Shown here: positions 11,101 to 23,085 of the stretch, piece after piece
Numbering within the stretch: the first letter of the stretch is position 1
Layout: each line of letters starts with the position of its first letter
Source of the DNA: Phallusia mammillata
Lineage: Eukaryota > Chordata > Ascidiacea > Phlebobranchia > Ascidiidae
Direction: 5' to 3'
DNA: 64,000 nt
Assembly: GCA_003260075.1 (NCBI GenBank)
Contig: QLIY01000018.1
Coordinates: 186,001 to 250,000, forward strand
Position numbers and translations under genes: made by a program
The notes under the pieces: model-generated
Told to the model about the DNA's origin: nothing
Databases searched by the model: none
The model's input: the letters and a program-made list of their open reading frames with translations, nothing else

Positions 11101-13408
11101 CCAATTCCAAGTCTACTTGCTAAATCGTAAGTTTCTTGTTGTTGATCCAGTTTATTGTTGAAAACTGATATTGATTTTGTTTTTGTTTTTCAGCTGTTCG
11201 GTGAAAATATTTTGCAAGTAAAAATACTTGCAAAACAAAAAACTTTTGAAACCATGCCATGCAATATACGATTTCAGGTATATTTAACATTTGTATTTCT
11301 TAACCCTTACGTTGTTTCTGCAGGAAACATTTTTTACAGGTTTGAAACTCTTGTTTTGTTTTTCAGATTTTCACATTATTTTCAGCAGGATTAACAAATC
11401 ATTTTGTTTTTCAGGTTCCGGAAGGTTTTTTGAAATATTTAAATTGACAACACTTTGTTTTGTTTTTCAGGTTTTAGGATTTTGAACCTTGTTTTGTTTT
11501 TCAGATTAGGGGTTCGTTAATAACTTCTGTTCTGTGGGTGTTGGAAAAAGTAGAGTTTTAATTTCCAAACAATAATTATTTTCTTTTGCAGGCTGAACCA
11601 AGCCTGTTTTTGTCTACAGGTGTTTAGGGACTTTAATACATTTTCTGGTGTGTTTTGATATTTAGAAATTACCGTCTTTTGTTTAGTAACTTATACTTAT
11701 CTAGAAAATATACCAGTTAATTATTTAAAGATTAACCTTCTTTTTTGCAGGTTTACCAAACTGGGGGGGGGGTTTTGTTTTTCAGCTTTTTAGGTTTAAA
11801 CAGTGTAGAAATTTTGGTTTTATAATTCCACAGCTTTACTAATTAACATTTTAATATTGCAAAAAGAGGAATAACCAAACAAAAATAAAACTGTCACTCG
11901 AAAAATCCAACGTAAGTATGGCGAAATTTTGGTCCGTACAGTTTTATTCCCCTTCAACACAAAGCAAAATTAAATTTCTAATTTGTTTTTCAGATGCTTT
12001 AACGAAGAGTTACGTCACACCACGTTCCAGCAAACGACGGCGACCGAATGATTTCAACCACAAAAAAGGGGGGGGGGATTGCTATTTTTTAAAATGGAAG
12101 TTGAAAATCGTAAAACGAACATGCAAAACAAAAAACTTACACCATGCAACGCAATACATGATTTTCAGGTATTGTTGGCATGTTGGTTTTTAACCTTCAT
12201 ATTTTTTCTGCAGGAGTTTAATTTCTGCTTTTACAGGTTTAATCTTCTGTTTTGTTTTTCAGATTTTCACATTATTTTCTGCAGGATTAACAAATCATTT
12301 TGTTTTTCAGATTCCGGAAGGCTTATTGAAACATTTAAATTTACAACAATTTGTTTTGTTTTTCAGGTTTTAGGATTTTTAACCTTGTTTTGTTGTTCAG
12401 ATTGGGGGTTCGTTAATAACTTCTGTTCTGTGAGTGTTGGGAAAAGTAGAGTTTTAATTTCCAAACAATAATTATTTTCTTTTGCAGGTTTAACCAAACC
12501 TGTGTTTGTCTACAGGTGTTTAGGGAATACATTTTTCTGATGAGTTTGCTATTTTAAACTTAGTTAATTTAATTTAGTTTTTTTAAAGATTAACCTTCTT
12601 TTTGCAGGTTTAATTTAATTATTTAAAGATTAACCTTCTTTTTGCAGGTTTACCATACTGTGTTTTTGTTTTTCAGCTTTTTATGGTTTAAGCAGTTTAG
12701 AAATTTAGGTTTTATAATTCCACAGCTTTACTAATTAACATTTTAATGTTTCAATCAGAGGAATAACCAAGAAAAAAACGAAGCTGTCACTCGAACAACC
12801 CAACGTAAGTATGGCGAAACTTTGTTCTATATATGTTTATTCCACTTAGACACAACACGTGGTGAAAGTAAATTTCTAATTTGTTTTTCAGATGCTTCAA
12901 CGAAGAGTGACGTCATACTCCTATCCAGCAAACGACGGCGACAGCGACGATTTCAACCGCAAAGAAAAAAGGTGACAATGTTTACTTCAAACGCTAATGA
13001 AATATTATGTATCTGAAACTTATAGAATAAATTGCATGACCTAAATTGTTGTGTTCATATTTAAGGAAGTTTTTTTTTTTTAGTTTAAAGTTTAACCGAT
13101 ATTCTATATTTCAGACTTCGTACTTACTTCACTGGTGTCCAACGCACGGCTGAGCACGGGAGCTACTCGGGGGGGGGGGTTTTTTTTAGTTTAAAGTTTA
13201 ACCGATTTTCTATATTTCAGACTTCTTACTTACTTCACTGGTGTCCAACGCACGGCTGAGCACGGGAGCTACTCCTGACATCATCGTCCATGACGTCATT
13301 ACATTTCGTCAGAGGATGTTAGCTGAAGCACAATATCATCTCGCCATCAAAGTGACCTCGTGCAACGTACACCCCTCAAACGATGACGTCACAACACTCA
13401 TCCGGTGA
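8150..13408 (+). CDS. Putative unrecognised spliced gene; only the terminal coding exon is well supported
   Basis: A possible 5' exon ends at about 8184 (acaag|gtaaat) downstream of a CCAAT box near 8078. A possible second exon starts at 8879 after attcgcag and contains an ATG. The best exon is 13221-13408 (acceptor tatatttcag, stop TGA 13406-13408), open for 62 codons and including VHDVITFRQRMLAEAQYHLA. An upstream exon at 12892-12971 (donor aag|gtgaca) and its duplicate at 11994-12067 could join it in compatible phase. In that frame, however, each copy carries a stop codon at a different place, so the exon chain is uncertain. I do not recognise the protein. A G-run join (13169-13179) duplicates the start of the last exon. 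Confidence 0.35.
9201..10851. repeat. Tandem segmental duplication of about 0.8 kb, two copies
   Basis: Copy 1 (9201-10013) and copy 2 (about 10057-10851) match over their length with scattered substitutions and small indels, for example a missing block after the conserved gatgtaata. Unlike the G-run duplicates, the divergence is several percent, so this looks like a real duplication. Each copy starts with an inverted repeat GGACAGTAAC...GTTACTGTCC enclosing about 25 nt. Confidence 0.7.
11228..12971 (+). repeat. Second tandem duplication (about 0.84 kb units) carrying arrays of splice-acceptor-like motifs and duplicated exons
   Basis: Unit 1 is about 11228-12067 and unit 2 about 12120-12971. 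Both run from the same CAAAACAAAAAAC stretch to a related exon (11994-12067 and 12892-12971) with the same order of landmarks. The decamer TGTTTTTCAG occurs 12 times between 11184 and 12891 (CAG ends at 11193, 11366, 11414, 11470, 11504, 11785, 11993, 12262, 12310, 12366, 12676, 12891). Further variants and GCAG acceptor-like sites lie between them. Confidence 0.75.
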
Positions 13409-15440
13409 CGTCACCCCATGTTGCCATCGCTACTTCATACGTCACAGTGATGTAAACGACGTGACGTCAAGCTGGGTTTCATTCTGGAGTGACCCTGTTT
13501 CACAGTCAGCCCCCAGAAGGCGACGCCCTACAAGGCTGGGGCTTCTCATAGATTTCCGACGTCATGAAATTCCACCGCCTGGTGGAGCTCTTGTTCAGGA
13601 ACTGTTGTTGCCCCCCCAGTTTTGACTGGGCGATGCTGGGACCTAAAAACACGCGCACACACCAACACAGCGGCATGTTATAATCGAGCATGTTTAGTTT
13701 CAACAACACTGCAAAGTGTAGAAAGCACGGAGATGCTTTTAATAATTCCGCCTCTGAAACTTTTTTCGAGCTTTTGAATTGTAATGCATACGTCCATTCA
13801 AAAAATCATTTTGCTTCTACGCAATATTCTATGCATCGTAACATGCTTCATATGGACTGTGATGATGATATTAGTTTCACTTTTTGTGATTAAACACCGA
13901 TGAATTTTACTCACAAAATTGCTCTTTGTATTTGGCGCATATGGTTATAAACGTTCCAGTTTTTCACTTTGATGCAATCCGTTGGCAAACTTGACCTATT
14001 CGAATCATGGATTTGAGGTGACAACACAATCTGTTGTTTATTGTAAGAACATTGATCAAATTTCCTTGCAACGTAGCAATATCTAGCTTAATAACTTGCA
14101 ATGATGTTTTTGTGTACTAAACAAAATTTCTTTTGTGGGTATTTGTGTTATTGTGTTTGGATTTAAAATGTTTGTGTATGTGCTTAGCCGTCATGTTTGT
14201 TTAACTTTGCTATTTTGTTTAGCACCTTCATGTTTTGGTTGCATCCTTATGATCCGCTAGGGGCGATGTTCCCAACTTATCACTGCTGTTTGAGAATTGT
14301 GGGTAACTGTGGCATCTGCCTTAACAATTCTCACATTACAAAGATGTAACATTAAAACAAAACCATCTGCAGTACGTTTAACACAAATGACAGTTTCATG
14401 TTTTGTGTACTTGTGTTATATTGTTAATTATCTGCCGTACTGGTCATGTGTTGTTGTTTTCTGCTATTACCATCTTCAACCAGAGGCGATATAAAACCTG
14501 TTTTTCATTAATACGTATCCAAAACAGTGGTTTTATTAATGGCAAATATATGTTATTTTGGATTCGTGTTATCTTGTTAATTATTTATCTGCCATATACT
14601 GGTCGTGTGTTTCTATTATTACCATTTTTCCACTCGAGGAGCTGAAAAATATGTAGTTTCATTCACACGTATTAAAAGCTGTTACCTATTGACGACAATT
14701 GAGTTTTAAGTACATATGTATCCGCTACATTTGTCGTGTGTTATCTTCCGGTAGAGGCGCTTGCCATTTCTGTTTAACTAAGCTATTATTTTTCCCTCAT
14801 AGTAAAGTCTAGTTAATACATAAAAGCTGTTGTTAAATGATTCTTGAAACGCAACAAAACGAAATTTTTCTATTCGTGCCCTTTGATGTTATCTTACTCC
14901 AATCAATTGCCGTTCGTTGGGCTTTGCTTCTTGGAAGTTTGCCAAACTATTGTCACCTCACAGCGCATGTAAACACAGTAAGAAATGGCAATTTGATTCT
15001 TAGCTGAGATACTGTTCCAGTGAATATGTTCAAATTTTAGGGGCGCTTTTCTCTGACGAACATGTTTAGGTTTACTTTATGACGTAACATCCACCAACAT
15101 CTGTTCAATGTTCTTTTGTGTTGTTGTTGTCGCGATAAATGAATACGGGGGGGGGGTTTTGATTCTTAGATGAGATACTGTTCCAGTGAATATGTGCAAA
15201 ACAAGTATGTTCAAATTTTAGGGGCGCTTTTCTCTGACGAACATGTTTAGGTCTACTTTATGACGTAACATCCACCAAAATCTGTTCAATGTTCTTTTGT
15301 GTTGTTGTTGTCGCGATAAATGAATACATGGATGAGAATTTTGATGATTTGATTATTGTGCATAGATGGGCAAGGTTTTATTATCATGTTCAGTTGATTG
15401 GGAAATTACATGTATTAGATAGTTTGGGAAACCCAGCAAA
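13409..15440. other. Non-coding stretch, no gene recognised
   Basis: 3' flank of the putative gene ending at 13408. It contains an imperfect pair of about 130-bp related segments (around 14405-14480 and 14565-14635: GTGTTAT.TTGTTAATTAT, then CTGCC and TTACCAT). A duplicated join lies at the G run 15147-15156. Open frames here are short, without homology signals or splice support. Confidence 0.5.
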
Positions 15441-15449
15441 CTATCGTGC

Positions 15450-16760
15450 TATAGCCTTAGGTTTTTTTTCTAAAATCGGGTCAAAATTTTTGGTTTTCGA
15501 TTCCGGTTTAGGGGGGGGGGAGTGCTATAGCCTTAGGTTTTTTTCTAAAATCGGGTCAAAATTTTTGGTTTTCGATTCCGGTTTAAACCGCTTTGGAGGT
15601 TCGGTAGGAGGCAAAAACCGGCCAGAACCATGCAGTTTGAAACTAGAATATTCCGGCGAAAACNAACTAGTTTGAAACTAGAATATTCCGGCGAAAACCC
15701 ACCGAAAACCCACCGAAAACCGGATTTTTCTTTGATTTTTTGAGCCTCAAAACTCAAAAAAACGGAAAGGCTATAGCCTTAGCGTTTTTACGAAAATCGG
15801 GTCATAATTTTTGGTGTTCGATTCTGGATAAAACCGGTTTGGAGGTTCGGTAGGAAGCTAAAACCGACCAGAACCAGTTTGAAACTAGAATATTCCGGGG
15901 AAAACCCACCGAAAACCGGATTTTTCTTCGATTTATTGAGCCTCAAAACTCAAAAAAAACGGAACGGCTATAGCCTTAGGTTTTTTTTTCTAAAATCGGG
16001 TCAAATTTTTTGGTTTTCGATCCTGGTTTAAACCTGTTTGGAGGTTCGGTAGGAGGCTAAAACCGACCAGAACCAGTTTGAAACTAGAATATTCCGGCGA
16101 AAACCCACCGAAAACCGGATTTTTCTTTGATTTTTTGAGCCTCAAAACTCGAAAAAACGGAAAGGCTATAGCCTTAGGGTTTTTTCAAAAATCGGGTCAA
16201 AATTTTCGATTTTCAAAACCGGTTTAAACCGGTTTGGAGGTTCGGTAGGAGGCAGAAACCGGTCAAAACCAGTTTGAAACTGGAATATTCCGGCGAAAAC
16301 CCACCGAAAACCGGATTTTTCTTTGATTTTTTGAGCTTTAAAACTCAAAAAAACGGAAAGGCTATAGACTTTGGGTTTTTACGAAAATCGGGTCAAAATT
16401 TTTGGTTTTCGATTCTGGATAAAACCGGTTTGGGGCTTCGGTAGGAGGCTAAAACCGACAAAAACTAGTTTGAAACTAGAATATTCCGGCAAAAACCCAC
16501 CGAAAACCGGATTTTTCTTTGATTTATTGAGCCTCAAAACTCGAAAAATCGGAAAGGCTATAGCCTTAGCGTTTTTACGAAAATCGGGTCATAATTTTTG
16601 GTGTTCGATTCTGGATAAAACCGGTTTGGAGGTTCGGTAGGAAGCTAAAACCGACCAGAACCAGTTTGAAACTAGAATATTCCGGGGAAAACCCACCGAA
16701 AACCGGATTTTTCTTCGATTTATTGAGCCTCAAAACTCAAAAAAACGGAAATGCTCAATT
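15450..16760. repeat. 198-bp tandem repeat array, about 6 units
   Basis: The anchor GGCTATAGCCTTAG or a close variant recurs at about 15525, 15770, 15968, 16166, 16363 and 16558, giving a period of 195-198 bp. Units contain AAATCGGGTCA, GGAGGTTCGGTAGGA, GAATATTCCGG and AACCGGATTTTTCTT. A G-run join (15511-15520) and an N at 15664 explain the irregular first interval. The same family occurs inverted at 6.4-7.0 kb. No protein is encoded; long ORFs across it are repeats read through. Confidence 0.9.
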
Positions 16761-18570
16761 GACCAAATTGAAAAAACAAAGCAAAACAACAATTTGGCTA
16801 ATCAAATTCGAGATAAAATTCTGTAATCTTTCAAATCAGGCAATTTATGGATTGTTTACCCTTCAGTTTTTGGACACAAAATGGCGTCGATGAGGCCAAT
16901 ATAGGCTCTTTGGTGTAAGAATAGGTTGGACAGGGGGGGGGGGCTCTCTAATCTTTCAAATCAGGCAATTTATGGATTGTTTACCCTCCAGTTTTTGGAC
17001 ACAAAATGGTGTCGATGAGGCCAATATAGGCTCTTTGGTGTAAGAATAGGTTGGACAGCTTTTGTTTTATATAGACTTTTCTTTGGACCAAAGGTCTATT
17101 TCACATTTTGCCTATGTACTTTTACTGTACATTTTGGTAATTTCAAGGTGTTGGCTTTACTGCAGCATGTCAAGCATGTTTAATAAATCTAGATACAATT
17201 ATTATAATAGCCGCATTTTATTTATTAACATATAATCATTTTTACATTGGATCACATAACAGGCAGAGTTTTCCAGTCAAAACGTCTTAGAAATTCTTAT
17301 TTACATAAAAATTCATTTGACTCCGAGGCTGGCTTGGTAAATTTTTGCGATAGCACCACACATTCATGTGTTTATTATTTCCCATTTGTGATTTAATGCT
17401 GATTTGTTGGTGGTGATTGAGTTCAAAAATATAACCCAACACAAGGTTTACTTTTTTGTGGTTCAGTCAAGCAAAAGTCAGCAGCAGACTTCATTGATTA
17501 TAAATAAACAATGCATATGATAATACATATTAACACATGTGAAATGAAAACTACTGGAAACAGGCGAAATATATTCTGTGATAGTTCAAAGTCTGCAATC
17601 CCCAAAAACCGAAAAAAGGGAAAGGCTAACCCAACGCGCAATAATACGCATTTATTATGTAAACGTCGGTTAAAGAAATTCATTTGACAGAACAGCATTA
17701 ATTGGTTTGTAGGCATTTGTTAATTATGAAATCAGACAACGTAGTATTGACAGCAGATGGTTGGAACGGACAAAATGACATGCACGTTGAAGCAATGTAA
17801 CAGTACAAGATGACCCGTGCAATTTAAGGTACGTTTTTGTAAATTTCTTGGAATTGTAACGGTTACTTGCGTCAAAAGCAGTAAAACAGAGGAACACGGT
17901 ATTTTGTTTCGTGCACATATATTAATGATACAACAACATCCTAGTTGAGAAAAGCACACATGATATTTACATCATAGAAAGTGGGTAATTTGAAAGATAC
18001 ACCAACATTAGAAACAAAATTCATTGATAACTTTCGGGTAATGTTTTTTTTTGTAACAGGGGTACAGCACAGGGGCCCAATGTCGCTTTTAAAACGCAAA
18101 CTAAGTTAGTTTATTGTGCTAAAACAAATGACATTTGTTTGTTTGAAAAAAAGATATGTGAATACGCTACAAGCAAATAGTTTGGAGGTACATTGTATGA
18201 GGATTTTTTGAATTCGCTCAGTTTTGATTTAAACGTTCAGAGAAGGGTGGGAATGTCTTAAATTAGGCGGATTTTTCTGGCTGACCCTTAACATGCACTT
18301 ATGTAAAAGGTTACAAAACTTCACATTCTATAAAGATGCACTTAAGTCAGAAAAAAAACTTTTGAACGATATATCGGACGAGTATGTGACAAAACAAACT
18401 AATATTAAGAAATGTGAAATTACCAATGCGAAATTACTACACACAAGTAGCTAAGGTTTAAGTCAGGTCCGAGTCAAGCCAGTTGAATTCCAACTTAAAC
18501 CCGAACACGGCCCGAAAAGCCCTGCACAATAGTGAAACAAGCAACTGTTCAAAGTGTTGCAAACATGGAC
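16761..18570. other. Intergenic stretch upstream on the map of the GPCR terminator; nothing coding recognised
   Basis: A duplicated join surrounds the G run 16933-16943. The remainder is AT-rich and would hold the 3' UTR of the minus-strand GPCR. A fragment of the pro-rich-looking CCCGAACCCG repeat family begins near 18455. No supported gene. Confidence 0.45.
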
Positions 18571-19140
18571 CTAATGGACTGAGCTTTCAGCAGCTTGGGC
18601 GTTTGCTTCGTTTTCTTGTTGTCCTGAGGCGACGTCAGCTTTTTTACGCTTGCAAGCCATCATTCCATGTCTGATGTGGTCATCCATGACGCAGTACAGC
18701 AGTAAGACGACGATTCCCTGCAATCCGTTCACGAAGCTGTGGATGTACATGAACACCTCGTTTGAAATCTCGTTCCCGATACCTGCAAAAAGTATTCCTT
18801 GTCAAATTGAAACCTGTCGTTATGCCATAAAGTTGTTAGCGACCCCAAACCCGAATCGATTTTGAGAAACCCGTTTAGGCCCGAAAGTTGATTGACACGA
18901 AAGTCTATAAAAAGTACAGCTGTACAGGATATCATATAGAAGACATATACAATGGATAACAATAGACTACTGAATAAACAAGACATTTTGGTGCTGTAAG
19001 TCCCGCAGCTAGCTACTTGGCTAAGTAATTTTATTTAAAAAAATAATTACGGATGTAGAATGTGAAGTCAGGCCCGAATCTAGTGTCATTGTTAAAAACC
19101 CTAAGCCCAAACCCAAACCCGGCCAGAAAAGTCCGGTCCA
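18455..19140. repeat. Dispersed CCCGAACCCG-type repeat fragments in and beside GPCR introns
   Basis: Stretches such as AACCCGAACACGGCCCGAAAAG (about 18495) and AAGCCCAAACCCAAACCC (about 19103) recur with variation at 5045-5345, 18850-18890, 21675-21730 and 42820-42895. Consensus includes GTCAGGCCCGA at one end. Probably a degenerate interspersed element; full structure not resolved. Confidence 0.4.
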
Positions 19141-22100
19141 ATTCAAAACTCTGGGTTTTACATAGTTCACATACTCAAACATCAAACTTTACCTGTAAAG
19201 AAAGCGAAAACCCAAGTTCCGCCGAGCATGAGAAAGAGTAAGATGAAAGACTTTGCTGCTCTCAACGCATCTCCTGTCCTAGGATCTTCTCCTCTGTTGC
19301 GCATCTTTCTCGAGTGCAACATCACATGTGTTGTTTTTACAATGATCACAAGGTTAATGAGGAGGACGAGAGCAAGAGGAGCAATGACCGTAGCGTAGAA
19401 TATAGGAGTACCAGGAGCCAACCAGCATCTGTTATACTTGAGACTAGGTAAAAACTCGTTACATTGCTCGTACAATGGTTGGGACTTCATGTAGATACCG
19501 AGGGGAAACCCCACAGCCATGGATGCTCCCACTATAAAAAGGGGAACAATCCAACCAATCAGCATGAAGACCTTGAGACGTTTTGATGAATCTTGTGTTT
19601 GGAAATCGAATGGAAACGAAGTCGCCATGAGCAGACGTATTCCTTCCACTAGAAACCACATTCCTAAAATACACATTGCGTTGCATCACTGACAATATTA
19701 AGATGTTTTTTTATTTAATTACCAGCACACAGCAAAAGATAGTGACTGGCTGCAGTCAACATCACGCATGAGATTTCATGCATCACGGCAAGATCATGTG
19801 ATACGTTGACAGCGTGGAAAAGCAGAAGAGCCAATGACAAGTTGATTTGAACCGGAACCCGATCTCCGCTGTGTTTCGACTTGAAGAGGATTACTATGGT
19901 GGCGACCAGAAACATGATGGATGCTGACTCAGTAGTGTAAGATGTAACCTGATAATAAACGTTTGTGAACAACTGTTTTGAAACTTTACGGTAACAAATT
20001 CACCTTCACTCCTTTTGGAATGGTGGTAGATTGAACCGCCAGTAGAACGGTGAAAAGGGTGAGATGGTTGCACTTGCAAGTGATGTTGCCTGTTGTGTCA
20101 CCAACGCTTGTGATGCAGCCACGATCCGAGTACTGCTTTTCAACTCTGTCGAAAAAGAGACAAATTGGCTCCAGTTTATTGATGATCAGGTTGCTTGTGG
20201 TTTCCATCTCCACTTTAAGCTTGTTGCAGACAGCTTCTGGCGAATTGAGAGGTGCGACGATAATTGCATTACCGGGCAGTTGAACGTTTTCTTCATCGAC
20301 AGCAGTTGGTCCATTGCGGCCTGATCGTAGAAATCCCCTGGTATCCCAACCAGCAATGGCGATGTAAGTGGTGTTCAATGTAGCTATGTATTGCGTAGTG
20401 GATAGAGAACCGGCTTCGACTGGTTGAGTCTGTGCAGTTTGTGTTGTGTTTATCTTAAATACAAACACTGCTACTACAAACTGTTTAACCCCATTTGTTT
20501 GTAACGCGAAATCGACATGAGCTGATCCAAGCATTAAGTTTGAATTGTACTTCATTTGATTCTGTTTGACAAATTCTATGTAAAGTTGGGAAAGACCATG
20601 ATCTTCGTTGATTTTTTGTGCCTCTGTTATTTTTCTTGCCACGTCGTACAGTAAACGTTCGACCTTCAGCAAATTCGCCGCACTAGCTGGGTTTAGATCC
20701 AATGATTCTTCAATGAGATTCGATTTAAGATCTGAAAAATGTAAATGGAAGCAAATATTAAAAATTTGAGTTGAGCTGAGTTCCGTAGGAGTGTTTATGG
20801 TTGAAATGGATGCGGTGGTTGGGGCCGCGGTTGTGATGAACATGGACGTGCTTAAGGTTGTAGTTGTATCAGTAACTTGAAAAAAGAAATATTAATTTTA
20901 TCACTGTTAGCGAAACGACGTAATGAAACAGAACCTGGAAGTTAAAACGTGAAGATTTTTTACAGCTACATTCTTTAGTCCAGAGGAATTGGAAATATGT
21001 TCTCTGTTGTTTTTGCTTACCCTTGTGTGTTGTTGTTCCAGAGGAATTCATGCCACCAGTAGTAGCTCGGAGCGTCGATGCCGTGGTTGGATGAAAGGTT
21101 GTGGGAGCGTTGTCCGTAGGAGTGTTCATGGCTGAAGTGGTTTGGGCCACGGTTGTGACAGAGTTGGGTGTTGTTGTATTGGAATGTGCAACTTGAAAAA
21201 ATAATATCAATTTTATTACCATTTGCAAAAAGAAGTAATGGAACAGAAACTGAAAGTGAAAACGCAAAGATTTCTTACAGCAACATTCTTTTTTGTTTAC
21301 TTTGCAGTTACATTAAAAATTAGAAGTTTAATTAATTTTTTAGGTACAATCTTGGTGGTTAGATTGGAAGTTATATCACTAAAGAGCAAACTGTGGTTAC
21401 GTAAAAGCAAAGAAATTTCATACTTCCTTACCTTTATCTTTGCAGACTCGCACACTGAACGCTATAGACTCTGAAATTTGTAAACAATTGTGAAACAGAC
21501 AACCAATCAACTTAGTTGTTTACAGACTTACTCTTTCAAACACAAACGTTAAAAAAATGCATTTCCATGAACTCGTGTTGTTTAACACTACTACTTAATA
21601 CCTTGTACTCTAGGAGTTTAGCAAAAACGAAATAATTTACCCAAAAAACCCCAAAAAGTGTTTAAGTTAGTGTTGTAAGCCGAGTCGGGTTAGGGCTGAA
21701 GTTTGAATAAAACGGCATTAATTTGAGTCTCACTTCGCCGCCGGCCACAATCGTGTTGTACAATTTACACGGTGTTTAATTTACTGTAATTTGCTGGTTG
21801 AATCAGTTTTAAAATTTTTGATTTGACCAGCTTCAAGTTTACACTTTTGGGTCAAATCCTTGTTTTTCGGGTTTGTGGCCCGTAAAGAACTTTGGTTAAG
21901 AAAGATTTAAATGCAATTGAATACAAACACTGGCTTATTTAGGTCACTTGTTTCGGGGGAACGGTTCATTAGTATAGCAATGACTTACTGTTTCCGTTTT
22001 TCAGTGTTGCTATAATCTCAAAATTTTGAAATCGGGCTCTTGTTGCGTTCCATTTGTCGATGCCTTCGATGTTACACGCATCAGAGCGTGGGGCGGCTGA

Positions 22101-23085
22101 AAATAATTCACAAAAATACAAACATCGGCTAATTCTTTTTTAAATTTTATTATTTGATTTGATTCGCCTTTATCCCTTGCGTGCTACGTAAAAAGCAATT
22201 TTTGATTGTTTAGCAATATCCCTATCATTATTTTGTAAACTTACCCAAGCGATGGATTGATGCATCATAGCATTTCTCTTCGGTATAGTTAAAGCAGCAC
22301 ACATTAGGGGCTGTTAAGATAATGCCAAAATGCTGTTAGGATGCCAGCCTTATTAGTTCCAAAAAGAAGACATAAGTTATGTTAACTTTTAACAAACAAA
22401 AAAATATTTAAAGCAAAAATTCCAACTTAAAATTTACTTACGGACAAATTTTGTCCAGATAGCATTTGGGTATGAAGCGTCTGAAAAACAATAAAATGAT
22501 TTTGGGGCGTTATTTTCATCATTAAACTAATGAAAGGGTACTGTTGATAAATTAACTAAACTATGATTAAAAAGACTCATGTAGGGAAAATTTGGCAGCA
22601 ACGCAAATCTGCACATCATGATGCAAATTTATGTTAAAAACCAACTCTTTGGAAACATTTTTCTCGGGGTTCAAACCCGGAAAGCTCCTGAGGACGAACA
22701 CGCAAAGGTTTTTCGTTGTGTGCATGTGGATCAGGTGTCCTGGACCATTTGGACAAGTTGCCTGCCCCCAGTTTTTTTGCATCAAGTCATTCGCAAGTTT
22801 TGTTTGTAACAAGCTATTTGCAAATCCATGCAGTGCTGTTTGTGACAAGTTCTTCTTTTTATGTGGCTCTTGCTTCTCAATCACAATGAATTAAAGACTT
22901 TGATTATTACAGACTTATTGTGACAGTCAATCTGTGGTTCCCTATATATTTGGGTGAAACTTGTGAATTACCCTTTTTTACGAGCTAAGCCTTCATACCT
23001 TGATTGATTAGATCCAAATGGCGCATGCCCACCACCTTGGGCTCCTCCAGTGTTGCCCTGTTGAAACCCACACATTTTTCCACAC
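18571..23085 (-). CDS. Adhesion-type G-protein-coupled receptor (5' exons not identified)
   Basis: Seven-pass plasma-membrane receptor with a self-cleaving extracellular domain. Exons, 5' to 3': 23085-22999, 22480-22442, 22310-22245, 22096-21989, 21470-21432, 21191-21021, 20875-20004, 19948-19723, 19663-19193, 18782-18571. All extracellular exons up to 21021 start and end in phase 1, the pattern for cassette domains. The N-terminal exons carry several Cys and N-glycosylation sites. The 21191-21021 exon and the start of the next encode a Thr/Ser/Pro-rich stalk. Exon 20875-20004 encodes a GAIN region ending in a GPS with CKCNHLTLFT; HL|T is the canonical autoproteolysis site. The 7TM part includes HYLLLCAGMWFLVEG (TM3), GWIVPLFIVG (TM4) and GGTWVFAFFTG (TM6). 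The C-tail is short. The exon carrying the start codon and signal peptide was not found between 23086 and 24700. Subfamily cannot be assigned. Confidence 0.88.
19193..19948 (-). CDS. GPCR exons encoding TM1 to TM6
   Basis: Exon 19948-19723 encodes TM1 (SIMFLVATIVILF) and TM2 and breaks inside TM3; exon 19663-19193 completes TM3 and encodes TM4-TM6. The acceptor is ttttag at 19664-19665. The alternative ATG at 19676 and the overlapping frame across 19459-19695 are not used, because only the ttttag acceptor joins in frame to give CAGMWFLVEG. TM7 (GIVVLLLYCVM) is on the last exon, 18782-18571. Confidence 0.9.
20004..20875 (-). CDS. GPCR stalk/GAIN/GPS exon with possible alternative acceptor
   Basis: The exon is open from acceptor ttttttcaag (20876-20877) to donor aag|gtgaat. 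A second, stronger acceptor (acatttttcag, exon start 20731) sits inside it in the same phase. Splicing to it would delete the Thr-rich 48-residue piece, including an intron-like AT-rich stretch. The GPS Cys/Trp-region reads ICLFFDR...GCITS...CKCNHLT, with four Cys in the usual order. Confidence 0.75.

Noticed and set aside
12535-12560. CTGATGA at 12536 as a ribozyme core
   Set aside because: No GAAA box or complementary stems follow.
14297-14645. Overlapping Cys/Tyr-rich ORFs
   Set aside because: Arise from an imperfect AT-rich duplication; no start, splice or family evidence.
15289-16893. ORFs with repeated KIGSKFLVFDSGL or FSPEYSSFKL text
   Set aside because: Translation of the 198-bp tandem repeat; frames are not conserved between units.
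20050-20324. Plus-strand ORFs over the GPCR GAIN exon
   Set aside because: Shadow of the minus-strand exon, which has GPS and phase-consistent splicing.
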